A stretch of DNA of 64,000 bases from CADEDV01 sp036383515 (GCA_036383515.1 DASVOE010000004.1:1-64000); one strand, 5' to 3'; positions 1 to 8,646 are shown, numbered from the stretch's first letter. Made by a program: numbers and translations. The notes: generated by a model from the letters alone, not told the origin.

Positions 1-768
1 GAGTATTGCAATATCAAAAGGACCATATTTATCGCCGATGGTTTTGAAATGAGTATCGTATCCTGAATCACCACCGAGGTATAAAGAATGAGTTGCTGTT
101 TGTAAAATAAAAGAAGACCAGAGTGTTTGTGCTCTTTTAATTCCCCTGCCGGAGAAATGACGGGCTGGAGCTGCTATCAATTTCAATTTATCATCGAGGT
201 TGCTTTCCTGCCACCAATCCATTTCGGTAATGATAGCGGGATCAATGCCCCAATATTTCAAATGAGAACTGATACCGAGTGAGCAATAAATTTTACTTAC
301 CTTTTTTTTAAGCTGGCGGATCGTTTTAAAATCAAGATGATCGTAATGATCATGCGTGAGAATGAGATAATCAATAGCCGGCATATCGGCTGCCTTGTAT
401 ACATCACTTCCTTTAAACGCTTTTACCATAAAAGATACCGGTGCTGCATTGCCACTGAATACCGGGTCTACCAGTATATTTTTATTTTCAACCCGGATAA
501 AATAAGAAGAGTGGCCAAACCATACAATCACAGGCTCTGTTGCTGTTATAGTATTAAGATTAGTCTTTACGGAGGGTATTACTTTAGAAGGAGCTGTATT
601 CTTGTTCTTATTAAAAAAATCCTTTATCATTTTCCAATACGAAACATCTTCGGCCATCATCGGGGTAGCGGATAGATTCTGAAAACCTTTGCCGTTATAA
701 TTGGGAGAGTGTTTTAGTTTTTCCAGGTGCTTACCCGAAGGAAGTTTGCCGGTGATCTTTAGAGACAT
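1..768 (-). CDS. MBL-fold metallo-hydrolase, UlaG/NAPE-PLD-like (3' end outside window)
   Basis: The reverse strand is open from the ATG at 768 to the window edge (256 codons), so the C-terminus is missing. The sequence shows the zinc-binding signature THDHYDH about halfway along and a later Ala-Arg-His-Phe-Ser-Gly stretch. The N-terminal part (KHSPNYNGKGFQNLS, then WFGHSS) is the layout of the UlaG / N-acyl-phosphatidylethanolamine phospholipase D-like branch of metallo-beta-lactamase-fold hydrolases, which bind two metal ions and cleave phosphoester, lactone or amide bonds. No clear signal peptide is seen, so it is probably cytoplasmic. The substrate cannot be told from sequence. Fold and metal site are secure; the exact reaction is inference. 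Confidence 0.85.
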   Translation of the reverse strand, partial: MSLKITGKLPSGKHLEKLKHSPNYNGKGFQNLSATPMMAEDVSYWKMIKDFFNKNKNTAPSKVIPSVKTNLNTITATEPVIVWFGHSSYFIRVENKNILVDPVFSGNAAPVSFMVKAFKGSDVYKAADMPAIDYLILTHDHYDHLDFKTIRQLKKKVSKIYCSLGISSHLKYWGIDPAIITEMDWWQESNLDDKLKLIAAPARHFSGRGIKRAQTLWSSFILQTATHSLYLGGDSGYDTHFKTIGDKYGPFDIAIL

Positions 769-887
769 GAGAGAATAATTTGTTCGCAAATTATCAAAGG
801 CTGCAATAAGGCAGCATTCAATTTCGGCGAATGAACAATGTTGCCGGGTAAATGTTTTCGGGAAAACGAACAGCGGTTTAAATTCGT

Positions 888-1565
888 TCACATGAACCAT
901 TCCATTACCAGCCGGGATGCATAGTTAAATAGCAGGTAACTTATTATTATACTCGCTATACTTTTTACAACTACCCACCAGCCGGCTTTATTACTGAAAA
1001 AATTCAGGTAGGTCCATATATTGTAACCCAGCAGGAAAATAACTTCAATAAGAGAGATCACTCCATTGGGTAAAAAAAAGGATAGAACATTAATGGGAAT
1101 GATCATTATGGACATAAATCCGACCATATACACATTCAGTACCAGCGCCTCAGCATAGTATAGTTGCGGACTCTTGAAAAGAAGATAAGTAATCAGGGCA
1201 TACAAGGGAAGCATGGTTGCCTGTACCAGGAAATAATAATGCTTATAAAAAAACTGGTCTGTATTCGCAGCGTTCTTGTAGATCAGGTATAAACACAACG
1301 CTCCAATTGTACCCGAGATAGCAAACAAAGGAAATGGCTTTTGATAATGTAAACGCAGACCCGATAAATACTTTTTTTGCATGATACCCGGCGAAACAGC
1401 AAGTTCCTTCAACGTAAACAAAAATCCCTTTTCAAGATGCCAGAAAGTGTGGGTTACTTCATGAACTAAATGCGGCAGGTTAATACGTTTGTACTCCAAT
1501 ACCTGTCCGCAGTTGGGACAAAATTTCTGATCACCTTGCGACCCGCAGTTTTGGCATTCTATCAT
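888..1565 (-). CDS. DUF3667 family zinc-ribbon membrane protein
   Basis: The N-terminus carries a zinc ribbon with two CxxC pairs (CQNCG and CPNCG, residues 5-20). It is followed by a conserved amphipathic block (HEVTHTFWHLEKGFLFTLKE, then a Pro-Gly turn and a YLSGLR motif) and about four or five hydrophobic segments. This is the architecture of the DUF3667 family, common in Bacteroidota and without a known function. The ribbon should face the cytoplasm. Length (225 residues) fits the family. It lies 119 bp downstream of the hydrolase gene on the same strand, and the next gene upstream is divergent. Confidence 0.8.
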   Translation of the reverse strand: MIECQNCGSQGDQKFCPNCGQVLEYKRINLPHLVHEVTHTFWHLEKGFLFTLKELAVSPGIMQKKYLSGLRLHYQKPFPLFAISGTIGALCLYLIYKNAANTDQFFYKHYYFLVQATMLPLYALITYLLFKSPQLYYAEALVLNVYMVGFMSIMIIPINVLSFFLPNGVISLIEVIFLLGYNIWTYLNFFSNKAGWWVVVKSIASIIISYLLFNYASRLVMEWFM

Positions 1566-1685
1566 TGCTTGTGTATTAGTGTGGCCAAAGAAAGTTACTA
1601 CAATACCTATTCAATCCGAAAACAATTCTGGTGTCACTTTCCCCTCATGGCACCTGATTTGCATAGTTGTTTCTAAACATGAAAT

Positions 1686-1976
1686 ATGAAAAAAATATTG
1701 TTCTGTCTTGCTTTTGGCGTTAGTGCACTCGTCCTAACCTCCTGCGAAGAGAAAAAATCAGAAACAAAGAAAGATGAGGTCACTGTATCCAGTGTGCCTG
1801 CACCCGTTCAATCAGCATTTAGTGCAAAATATTCCACAGCGGCAGATGTAAAATGGGAAGAAGCTCATGAAAATAATAAACCTACTTATAAGGCTAAGTT
1901 CACAGTAGATGGGAAAAAGATGAAAGCTGAATTTGACCAGGAAGGAGTTTTTATTAAAGAAAGCGAAGACAATTAA
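1686..1976 (+). CDS. PepSY-like periplasmic lipoprotein
   Basis: This 96-residue protein starts with a lipoprotein signal (hydrophobic stretch ending Leu-Thr-Ser-Cys, residues 17-20), then a short charged linker and one domain whose VKWEEAHENNKPTYKAKF and later EFDQEGVFIKES stretches match the Bacteroidota PepSY-like (DUF2874-type) fold. Such proteins are thought to be periplasmic ligand or peptidase-inhibitor modules, but function is unproven. A second, longer member lies at 47778-48230. A clear stem-loop follows the stop codon, so it is probably a single-gene unit. Confidence 0.75.
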   Translation: MKKILFCLAFGVSALVLTSCEEKKSETKKDEVTVSSVPAPVQSAFSAKYSTAADVKWEEAHENNKPTYKAKFTVDGKKMKAEFDQEGVFIKESEDN

Positions 1977-2006
1977 ACCGGACAATAAATCACCTCTTAT
2001 GATGTG

Positions 2007-2030
2007 AATGACTGCCACACGGCAGTCATT
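2007..2030 (+). terminator. Stem-loop after the PepSY-like gene
   Basis: A perfect 10-bp stem AATGACTGCC / GGCAGTCATT with a 4-nt loop begins 30 bp after the stop codon and is followed by TCTATTTCT. The weak U-tract makes it an imperfect intrinsic terminator, but position and stem strength fit that role. Confidence 0.65.
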
Positions 2031-2139
2031 TCTATTTCTACAACTCACGCTCAGTTTTCTTCAATTCAGGCATCTTCAGATTTTATACCGGTTATCATCA
2101 CTATAGTTTTGGCTTCATATTATTTAAACCTTAATCAAC

Positions 2140-3420
2140 ATGAACAGAAAATTCATCCTGGCATTACTGGTAGCTGTTTTGCCATTTGTTGCAGACGCCC
2201 AACTGAGTGGACTGATGAACAAAATAAAAAACAAATCCAAACAAAGAGCTGATCAGAAAGTAGATAACCAGATCGATAAAACACTGGATGAGATTGAAGG
2301 GAAGAAGACGACACCACCCGAAGAAAACAATACAAGTGTTGCCGCTGCTGAGAAAAAAGAAAGCGAACCAGCATTGCGCAGTTTTTCCAAATATGATTTC
2401 ATTCCCGGCGATTATGTATTATACTACGATGCCTTTGAAGGAGAGGCGATAGCCGAACTCCCAACTGCATGGAATACCAGTGGTAGTGGTGAAGTAACTA
2501 CGCTGGATAAATATCCCGGCAACTGGTTGCGGTTACATAAGCCTTTTATTTACCTGAGTAGTAATCAAAAAGAATTTGGTGAAAATTATACGGTTGAGTT
2601 TGATGTCATCCTGCAATTAAAAAACAATGGCTGGATGTATCCTGAATTCAAGTTTGGACTATTTGCCAGCAATGATGAAGCAAATGGCAGTAATAATTTT
2701 CTGAATGCCTATAAGAAAAATGAAGCTGTCATTGTTACGGTAGCACCCGGCGAATATTATGGATCGAAAGTAAGATTGAATTCTTACGTGGAGAATAGAG
2801 CAGATTTCACCAGTGATAATAAAGCATACGAGGCCCTGCAAAAAACATACGGAACGCCGGTGCATGTGGCTATCCTGGTGCAGAAAGGAAGATTCAGGAT
2901 GTGGATGAATGAAGACAAAATATTTGATATGCCCAAAGGTGTTCCGGCTGTCAATGTGATGAACCAATTGCTGTTTGAAGTGGGTCATACCAATTATCCT
3001 GAAAACCAGTACGGAGTTTTTATCAGCAATATCAAAGTGGCTACAGGCAAACCGGACACAAGACATAAACTGATCGAAGAAGGTAAATTTTCTACCACAG
3101 GTATCCTGTTCGATTTTCAAAGTGCGGTGATCAGGCCTGAATCTTATGGAGTGGTAAAAGAAATAGCAACTGTCTTAAAAGAGAATGGTGTTGTGAAAAT
3201 AAAAGTACTCGGTCATACAAGCAGCGATGGGGATGATAACGCCAATTTAGAACTCTCGAAACAGAGAGCTGCTGCAGTAAAACAGATGCTGATCAGCGAA
3301 TTTTCAATTGATGCTGCAAGAATTGAGACAGAAGGCAAGGGTGAAACCCAACCTGTGGCAGATAACAAGACCAAGGAAGGCAAAGTGCTGAACAGGAGAG
3401 TGGAGTTTATCAAATTATAA
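2140..3420 (+). CDS. OmpA family protein with a large N-terminal domain
   Basis: A signal peptide (MNRKFILALLVAVLPFVADA) precedes a Lys/Gln-rich helical linker and a beta-rich region (about residues 90-300) that resembles a concanavalin/LamG-type sandwich. The C-terminal 110 residues are an OmpA-like peptidoglycan-binding domain: GILFDFQSAVIRPES, then GHTSSDGDD, LSKQRAAAVK and NRRVEFIKL. OmpA C-domains bind the diaminopimelate of peptidoglycan, so the protein should anchor an outer-membrane or surface structure. There is no N-terminal membrane barrel. It is monocistronic, with a hairpin after the stop. The C-terminal assignment is firm; the N-terminal fold is inference. Confidence 0.85.
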   Translation: MNRKFILALLVAVLPFVADAQLSGLMNKIKNKSKQRADQKVDNQIDKTLDEIEGKKTTPPEENNTSVAAAEKKESEPALRSFSKYDFIPGDYVLYYDAFEGEAIAELPTAWNTSGSGEVTTLDKYPGNWLRLHKPFIYLSSNQKEFGENYTVEFDVILQLKNNGWMYPEFKFGLFASNDEANGSNNFLNAYKKNEAVIVTVAPGEYYGSKVRLNSYVENRADFTSDNKAYEALQKTYGTPVHVAILVQKGRFRMWMNEDKIFDMPKGVPAVNVMNQLLFEVGHTNYPENQYGVFISNIKVATGKPDTRHKLIEEGKFSTTGILFDFQSAVIRPESYGVVKEIATVLKENGVVKIKVLGHTSSDGDDNANLELSKQRAAAVKQMLISEFSIDAARIETEGKGETQPVADNKTKEGKVLNRRVEFIKL

Positions 3421-3441
3421 ATATTAAATCATCTTTTTATA

Positions 3442-3470
3442 ATACCCATAGGATACCGTCCTGTGGGTAT
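3442..3470. terminator. Stem-loop after the OmpA gene
   Basis: A 12-bp stem (ATACCCATAGGA / TCCTGTGGGTAT, one G-U pair) with a 5-nt loop starts 21 bp after the OmpA-family stop codon. No U-run follows on either strand, so the terminator role is a guess from position. Confidence 0.45.
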
Positions 3471-3526
3471 ATAAGGGATACCGAAACGCTGTACCTTAGA
3501 TGTCCACCACAGAACATAACCGAACC

Positions 3527-4624
3527 ATGAAATGGCTTTTGCCCATACTGCTACTTTGTGCATTAACAGCACTGGCTTCCGGCACGCAGCAAGGCGATGC
3601 CATTCAAGGTTTTTCATTTTCAATCTCACCCGGTGAACCCGCCACTTCCTCCTTCCCGGATGAATTAAAACAAATCTTACTCGAAAAAAAAGCTACTAAG
3701 TTTACAATTGGTCTGTCCAAAAAAGGGAAAACGATAGAAGCTTATTTTTTCCCGGGCCGGAGTGCTTTCAATGCATTGGTGATTGGTGGAGTGCATGGAT
3801 CAGAGCTTTCATCGGTAGAAGTAACCAATACCCTGGTTCAACAATTATTCAAACGGGATAGTATCTTTTATAATGTTATTATCATTCCCTGTTTGTTTCC
3901 CGATAATGCCGCAACAGCCGAAGAATTGAAAAGAGAAATTGGAACGTTGAAAAATGTTGGTCGCTATAGTTTTTCAGGTGCCCCTGACCCCAACCGGCAA
4001 ATGCCGGCACCCGGTACTCCGCTGAACGAAGTGGAATATCTTGATCATGCTGGTCGTAAGATTGAAACAGAAAATATATTGTTGCTGCAATTGATAAATG
4101 AATTCAAGCCGCAACGTATCGCCAGTGTGCATGCTATCCATAATAAACAGTACTCTGGTTTTTTTGCCGACCCCCGCACCGATGAGTTAAGTATGGCATT
4201 AGGATATGAAACGGACAGCCTGCTTGCTTTGTCGATGGCCAATCATGTGGAGATATTGGGTGGTAGTTCGCCGGGTAATTTTATTTATAAAAAACCTACC
4301 ACACTTTATTATAAAGATCCTCTGGCCGTAGAGAAAGGAAATTTTCAACAAAGAAATTTCATCGGGTCATCAACAGCGGGTCAGAGTGATGGAGGTGTAT
4401 CCCTGGGCACCTGGGCAGCTACAGCTGTAAAAGATACGACTGATCCCACCAGTAACCGCGATGCCATACGCATCATCACAATTGAATTTCCGGGAAATAA
4501 AAGACCACAGGATTATTCTTCTTATAAACAACAGCAGTATTGCCGGCAACAGGTAAACAGGTTCGCAGCTGCCATACATAATATTTTTCTCCAGGATTTT
4601 TTTATTGAAGCAGTTGCTGAGTAG
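3527..4624 (+). CDS. Secreted M14-family zinc carboxypeptidase-like protein
   Basis: The longest frame starts at 3500, but the ATG at 3527 opens directly on a signal peptide (MKWLLPILLLCALTALASG), so that start is preferred. The M14 metal and catalytic residues are present in order: the HxxE zinc motif in GGVHGSELSS, the DPNR substrate-binding pair, the third zinc ligand in SVHAIHN, and the catalytic Glu in IITIEFPG. It should be a periplasmic or secreted peptidase, possibly acting on cell-wall peptides (amidase-type M14 proteins look similar). The substrate is not visible from sequence. It stands alone, with no obvious partner gene. Confidence 0.8.
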   Translation: MKWLLPILLLCALTALASGTQQGDAIQGFSFSISPGEPATSSFPDELKQILLEKKATKFTIGLSKKGKTIEAYFFPGRSAFNALVIGGVHGSELSSVEVTNTLVQQLFKRDSIFYNVIIIPCLFPDNAATAEELKREIGTLKNVGRYSFSGAPDPNRQMPAPGTPLNEVEYLDHAGRKIETENILLLQLINEFKPQRIASVHAIHNKQYSGFFADPRTDELSMALGYETDSLLALSMANHVEILGGSSPGNFIYKKPTTLYYKDPLAVEKGNFQQRNFIGSSTAGQSDGGVSLGTWAATAVKDTTDPTSNRDAIRIITIEFPGNKRPQDYSSYKQQQYCRQQVNRFAAAIHNIFLQDFFIEAVAE

Positions 4625-4735
4625 GTCAATAAATTGTTAACGCAATTCATTCGTTGTTCCTCACAATCCAACCACTGTCTTGTTTTCTTCCGATCGGTTT
4701 GATTCTATTTTGCAGCTGAATTAAAACCTTAACCA

Positions 4736-5203
4736 ATGTTAATCAAAGTAACTTTATTCATCACACTGCTGATGTATGCCTTTATAGTGGGTCAGAGCTT
4801 TTTCTATATCCTGGCATTATCCAACGCAACAAAGAAGATGCAGGCAATAGCTTATATCGAAACAAGAAAGCTGATCGATGCCGAACTGCAATCTAAACTC
4901 AGTCTCGTTTATTATGCTGCCCTTGGGGCTTCTGTTTTGCTTACTGCTTTTTCAGTAGTGAACCCCAATGGCATTTTATTTATCAGCTCTGTCATTGCAT
5001 TGATCGCTTTAGTAATTGATGTGGTGTTTGCTTTAAAAGGAAACGTGCCACTGAATAAAACCATCAATAGCTGGTCGGAAACACAGTATCCCGATAACTG
5101 GCAACAGGTACGTTCCAAATGGTTTTCCATTTATCATATCCGTCAGGTGGTGAACATTGTGGGATTTGTATCCTTACTTGCCGGGCTTGTGTTCGGTTTA
5201 TAA
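4736..5203 (+). CDS. DUF1772-like small membrane protein
   Basis: The 155-residue protein has four hydrophobic segments (about residues 1-30, 58-80, 83-105 and 135-155). Before the last one is the pattern NVPLNKTINSW...NWQQVRSKWFSIYHIRQ, the Pro-Asn, Trp and Arg arrangement typical of DUF1772 / anthrone-oxygenase-like membrane proteins. The reaction in bacteria is unknown. It ends with an unusual pair of interleaved hairpins (5226-5268) and precedes the cytochrome cluster, but a 229-bp gap makes co-transcription doubtful. The family call rests on motif memory. Confidence 0.55.
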   Translation: MLIKVTLFITLLMYAFIVGQSFFYILALSNATKKMQAIAYIETRKLIDAELQSKLSLVYYAALGASVLLTAFSVVNPNGILFISSVIALIALVIDVVFALKGNVPLNKTINSWSETQYPDNWQQVRSKWFSIYHIRQVVNIVGFVSLLAGLVFGL

Positions 5204-5225
5204 AAAATTAATAAGATAATTAATG

Positions 5226-5268
5226 ATGAGCTGCCGGTCAACAAAAACTGCAGCTCATTTTTGTTGAC
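5226..5268. terminator. Two interleaved, mutually exclusive stem-loops
   Basis: Stem 1 pairs ATGAGCTGC (5226-5234) with GCAGCTCAT (5250-5258). Stem 2 pairs GTCAACAAAAA (5237-5247) with TTTTTGTTGAC (5258-5268). Both are perfect, and they interlock so that they cannot both form in full. Stem 1 is followed by TTTTT and looks like an intrinsic terminator for the upstream membrane-protein gene; stem 2 would swallow that U-tract. Confidence 0.6.
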
Positions 5269-5432
5269 TCATAACTCTTAATTCTCCGCTCGTAACTGTT
5301 CCTCCATCTCATACAGCATTTATAACAATTCAATCAGTGCTGACTTTCTCCCGGGTTGTGACACTATTATTTTGCGATAGATTTTATAACGAATAAACCA
5401 GATCAGAACCATTAACCATTAAACCTTATACC

Positions 5433-6017
5433 ATGCGTAGATCAATTTTAATTGTAGCCATATTGACCAGTGCAGTTGTAGTTGCGCTGGTTGCCTGCGC
5501 CGACAGTAAATCAACATCACAAAAGGTTGCAGCGATCAGCCCCGATAGTCTTATTAAAAGAGGAGAATACTTGGTGACTTCTATTGGTTGTGATGATTGC
5601 CATACGCCCAAAAAAATGGGACCGCAGGGACCTGAACTTGATCTTGATCGCCGTTTCTCCGGTCATCCTTCTACTGAGGTGCTCGGTAAACCAGATCAGT
5701 CTGTATTTAAAAACGGGTATATATTATTCGGAATGGGGTTGACAACTGCGGTAGGTCCATGGGGTGCGTCTTATGCCGCCAACATTTCATCAGATACAAC
5801 GGGTATCGGTATGTGGACCGAAGAACAATTCTTCAGGGCTATACGTAAAGGATTATCAAAAGGGCTGGAGGGTAATCGTCCCTTATTGCCACCTATGCCA
5901 TGGTTTGTTTATAAAAACCTGAATGATGATGATCTCCGTTCTGTGTTTGCCTATTTAAAATCAACGAAGCCGGTTAAAAACGTGGTACCACAACCTAAGG
6001 GTTTGAAAGAGCTGTGA
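5433..6017 (+). CDS. Monoheme c-type cytochrome lipoprotein
   Basis: A lipoprotein signal ends at Val-Ala-Cys-Ala (about residue 21). One heme site CDDCH lies near residue 50 and a probable axial Met in PPMPWF near residue 155. The mature region matches the single-heme half of the diheme cytochromes that partner membrane dehydrogenases. It should sit in the periplasm attached to a membrane and pass electrons. It is first in a tight run with the diheme cytochrome (34 bp gap), a 43-residue peptide and a VOC protein. No dehydrogenase is present, so the electron donor is unknown. Confidence 0.85.
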   Translation: MRRSILIVAILTSAVVVALVACADSKSTSQKVAAISPDSLIKRGEYLVTSIGCDDCHTPKKMGPQGPELDLDRRFSGHPSTEVLGKPDQSVFKNGYILFGMGLTTAVGPWGASYAANISSDTTGIGMWTEEQFFRAIRKGLSKGLEGNRPLLPPMPWFVYKNLNDDDLRSVFAYLKSTKPVKNVVPQPKGLKEL

Positions 6018-6051
6018 CCTATCCATTCACTATTAAACAATAAAAAATTTC

Positions 6052-6987
6052 ATGCGACGAGTTAAAAAGATATTGAAGTGGACAGGTATTATCCTGTTGT
6101 TACTGGTGATAGCCTTGACAGCGACGGTGATGCTGCGACAAAACCTGACCTATGCAAGACCTTATCCTGCTATTGCTGCTTCTGCAGACAGTGCAACGAT
6201 AGCAAGAGGAAAATATATCATCTTCGGTCCCGGTCATTGTGCCGATTGTCATACAACCAGCAATAACGATTCGCTGATCGATCTTGGAAAAGAAGTGCCT
6301 TTATCCGGCGGCCATTTATTCCAGCTTCCGGTAGGAAAACTGTATTCCAAAAACATTACACCGGATAAAGAAACAGGTATCGGTAATTATACAGATGCAG
6401 AAATTGCAAGAGCATTGCGTTATGGTGTGCATCCCGATGGAAGAGCAGTATTTGACTTCATGCCTTTTCATAATGTGTGTGATGAAGATATGACAGCTAT
6501 TATTTCTTATTTGCGTTCACAAAAACCCGTAGTGAATAAAGTACCCGCTCATGACCTGAATGTATTGGGAAAAGTGGTGAATGCTTTTTTAATAAAACCG
6601 GTTGGGCCGGTGGGTGAACCTGCTGTATCAGTGAAACCGGATACAACAGCTTTGTATGGTGAATACGTTGCTATCAGCATGGCGGGTTGCTATAATTGTC
6701 ATACGAAAAGAGATCTGAGCGGGCAGTTCATTGGTGAGCCTTTTGCTGGTGGTAATGAAATTGAAGGATTTATTACTCCCAACATCACACCTGATTCCAG
6801 CAGCCGCATATTTGGCTGGTCGAAGAAAAACTTTGTGGATCGTTTCCGGATGAAGAAGGTGATACATAATAGCCCGATGCCGTGGAATTCATACCGCAGG
6901 ATGAATGATAATGACCTGGAAGCAGTGTACCATTTTTTGCAAACAGTGAAACCTGTAAAGAGCAAACTGCTAAACGATATAAAATAA
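6052..6987 (+). CDS. Membrane-anchored diheme cytochrome c
   Basis: An uncleaved-looking N-terminal membrane segment (residues 7-27) is followed by two cytochrome c domains with heme motifs CADCH (near residue 64) and CYNCH (near residue 215). Likely axial Met residues occur in DFMPFHN and SPMPWNS. The layout is that of dehydrogenase-associated diheme cytochromes that carry electrons from a periplasmic enzyme to the respiratory chain. It lies 34 bp after a monoheme cytochrome and 13 bp before a small membrane peptide, so a cytochrome operon is likely. Heme binding is certain; the partner is not visible. Confidence 0.88.
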   Translation: MRRVKKILKWTGIILLLLVIALTATVMLRQNLTYARPYPAIAASADSATIARGKYIIFGPGHCADCHTTSNNDSLIDLGKEVPLSGGHLFQLPVGKLYSKNITPDKETGIGNYTDAEIARALRYGVHPDGRAVFDFMPFHNVCDEDMTAIISYLRSQKPVVNKVPAHDLNVLGKVVNAFLIKPVGPVGEPAVSVKPDTTALYGEYVAISMAGCYNCHTKRDLSGQFIGEPFAGGNEIEGFITPNITPDSSSRIFGWSKKNFVDRFRMKKVIHNSPMPWNSYRRMNDNDLEAVYHFLQTVKPVKSKLLNDIK

Positions 6988-7000
6988 CAAAGCAAAAGAC

Positions 7001-7132
7001 ATGAAAAAGACATTTGTATGGATCGTTTACTTCCTGGTATGTGGTGCCGTGATCGCCGCAGCCATTAAAGCCGGCAGCCATCATAAAAATTGTAATGATT
7101 GCGGATGGGCTTATACATTTAACCACCCGTAA
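7001..7132 (+). CDS. 43-residue membrane peptide with a CxxC motif
   Basis: ATG at 7001, stop TAA at 7130-7132. The peptide has one membrane helix (FVWIVYFLVCGAVIAAAI) followed by a short tail containing two His residues and CNDCGW. It starts 13 bp after the diheme cytochrome and stops 19 bp before the VOC gene, so it is an in-line member of the operon. The CxxC is not a heme site because no His follows. It could be a small subunit, a metal or heme chaperone, or an assembly factor. I do not recognise the family. Confidence 0.6.
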   Translation: MKKTFVWIVYFLVCGAVIAAAIKAGSHHKNCNDCGWAYTFNHP

Positions 7133-7151
7133 ATAATAAGTTTGCGTAATA

Positions 7152-7811
7152 ATGCTGATACAGCAACTGGCGATACAAACAAGCCAAATAACAGAACTGG
7201 ATTTTTTTTACCGGGAGATATTGCAATTACAGGTGATCAATTTCCGGGATGAAAAAATCATTATACATACGGCACAATCGAGATTGGTATTTACGACGGC
7301 CCATAAAAGCGAACCTGTATATCATTTTGCTTTTACTATTCCTGCCAATAAAATTGAAGAAGCAAAGAAGTGGCTGGAGAATAAAGTAAGCCTGCTGTGG
7401 ATGGAAGATTACAAAGGCGATATTGCTGATTTTGTGAACTGGAAAGCTAAGTCCATTTATTTTTATGACCCTGCTGGTAATATTGTTGAGTTCATTGCAA
7501 GATTTGATCTTGATAATGCGAGCACCGAACCTTTCTCTTCAGCCCAGCTACTTTCTATCAGCGAAGCCGGTCTTGTTTTCCCTGCGAAACAATTGGATAG
7601 CAAAACCAATATGTTGCTTACTCAATATCCCCTTACTTATTTTGATAAACAACCACCGCTGCCACAGTTCAAAGCTGTAGGTGATGAGGAAGGATTATTT
7701 GTCATCGTTCCGGAGCATCGTAACTGGTTTCCTACGACTATGCCGTCTGGAATATTTCCACTGGAGGTAAATTTTATGCAGCAGGGAAAATCGTATACGT
7801 TCAGCTATTAA
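7152..7811 (+). CDS. VOC (glyoxalase/dioxygenase fold) family protein
   Basis: The N-terminal half (residues 1-115) shows the vicinal-oxygen-chelate pattern: an early helix after QTSQITELDFFYREIL, a candidate ligand His in VYHFAFTI, and the final strand FYDPAGNIVEFI with a candidate metal Glu. The second half (about 100 residues) is a weaker VOC-like repeat without obvious ligands. Such proteins bind a metal and act on small organic molecules, or bind drugs. It is last in the cytochrome cluster. The substrate is unknown. Confidence 0.7.
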   Translation: MLIQQLAIQTSQITELDFFYREILQLQVINFRDEKIIIHTAQSRLVFTTAHKSEPVYHFAFTIPANKIEEAKKWLENKVSLLWMEDYKGDIADFVNWKAKSIYFYDPAGNIVEFIARFDLDNASTEPFSSAQLLSISEAGLVFPAKQLDSKTNMLLTQYPLTYFDKQPPLPQFKAVGDEEGLFVIVPEHRNWFPTTMPSGIFPLEVNFMQQGKSYTFSY

Positions 7812-7929
7812 ATGATCAGGAGATCCATTCATCATGAATGATGCCTGCCAGCCATTACAATTTCAATAAACTTGTTATTAGAAAATGTTTGAAAAAGGAT
7901 TTGTTTTTCTTGCATATGATTTTAATTAT

Positions 7930-7966
7930 GCCTAACAAGCGGCTTGCGGTACGTCGATGTTAGCGG
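7930..7966 (-). repeat. attC-like imperfect palindrome, site A
   Basis: Read on the minus strand, it begins with CGCTAAC and ends with GTTAGGC, which matches the integron core GTTRRRY exactly, and it contains GCAAGCC at 7941-7947. It begins only 4 bp after the stop codon of the methyltransferase remnant, on its 3' side, where an integron cassette would carry its attC. Two relatives follow at 8566-8614 and 9160-9232. Confidence 0.45.
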
Positions 7967-7970
7967 TAAT

Positions 7971-8530
7971 TTATTTTTTTCGTCCGACAAACCTTATTAC
8001 TGAACCTTTCCCGTTATGAAACAGGCCTTCGCTCAATTCAATTTCTTTTTCAACTAATTCTATAATTTCATAATTATCAAAGTCTGATTTTAATTCGTCA
8101 ATTGAGAATAACATCGCTTTATCTTTTGGTCCGCCGACCTTTTCGTTCTTAGCGAGGTAGTCAATATGGCTTTTACTGAACGCTTCAAAAATAATCAACC
8201 CGTTCTTACGCAAATATTTGTCAAGTGTCTTATGGTATACCGATTTAATGTCTGCAATTCACCAACCTGGTAGTCAATTATTACTTTATTAGCTGCTGCA
8301 AGTTTAAAAGCCTTATTCTTTCCTTCAACACTTATGTCAAACGCTGAAACTGTCCACCCAAGTTTGGCTGCAAAAACTGCATTACGTCCTTCACCTTCAG
8401 CTGGAAAAAGTATTTTCCCTGCATTTAGTTTCTCTAATTGTTTTTTTAAATAATTGTTAGGGTGTTCGCCATAAGCGAATTCATCTTTACTATATCTATC
8501 ATTCCATCTGTCAATCCAGGGTTCAGCCAT
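7971..8530 (-). pseudogene. SAM-dependent methyltransferase, broken by internal deletion
   Basis: The 5' part (from ATG at 8530) encodes WIDRWNDRYSKDEFAYG, the SAM-binding motif LFPAEGEGRNAVFAA and the acidic-strand motif SAFDIS, then shifts out of frame. The 3' part, in another frame from about 8254, encodes ADIKSVYHKTLDKYLRKNGL and a normal C-terminus ending at 7971. Related small class I methyltransferases carry roughly 25 more residues between these blocks (a YAHFP-type segment), so the fault looks like a loss of DNA whose length is not a multiple of three, at about 8254-8262. The 3' frame hits TGA just upstream of the joint, so no intact product is possible without recoding. It lies between two attC-like repeats. 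Confidence 0.75.
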
Positions 8531-8565
8531 ATTTTTATCTGATTTGCGGCGGTCTTTAAATTACT

Positions 8566-8614
8566 GCTAACGAGCAGGGCTTGCTGCAAGACTGATATTC
8601 CTTGTTACGTTAGC
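8566..8614 (-). repeat. attC-like imperfect palindrome, site B
   Basis: On the plus strand it runs from GCTAAC (8566-8571) to GTTAGC (8609-8614), a 6-bp inverted pair enclosing GGCTTGC-N7-CTGATATT. The same inner block, with identical spacing and 18 of 22 bases matching, occurs in site C. It lies 36 bp upstream of the methyltransferase start. The outer cores match the integron consensus only partly. Confidence 0.4.
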
Positions 8615-8646
8615 CAGATTTGCAGCAAACAGCGTCCTATGTTTAC

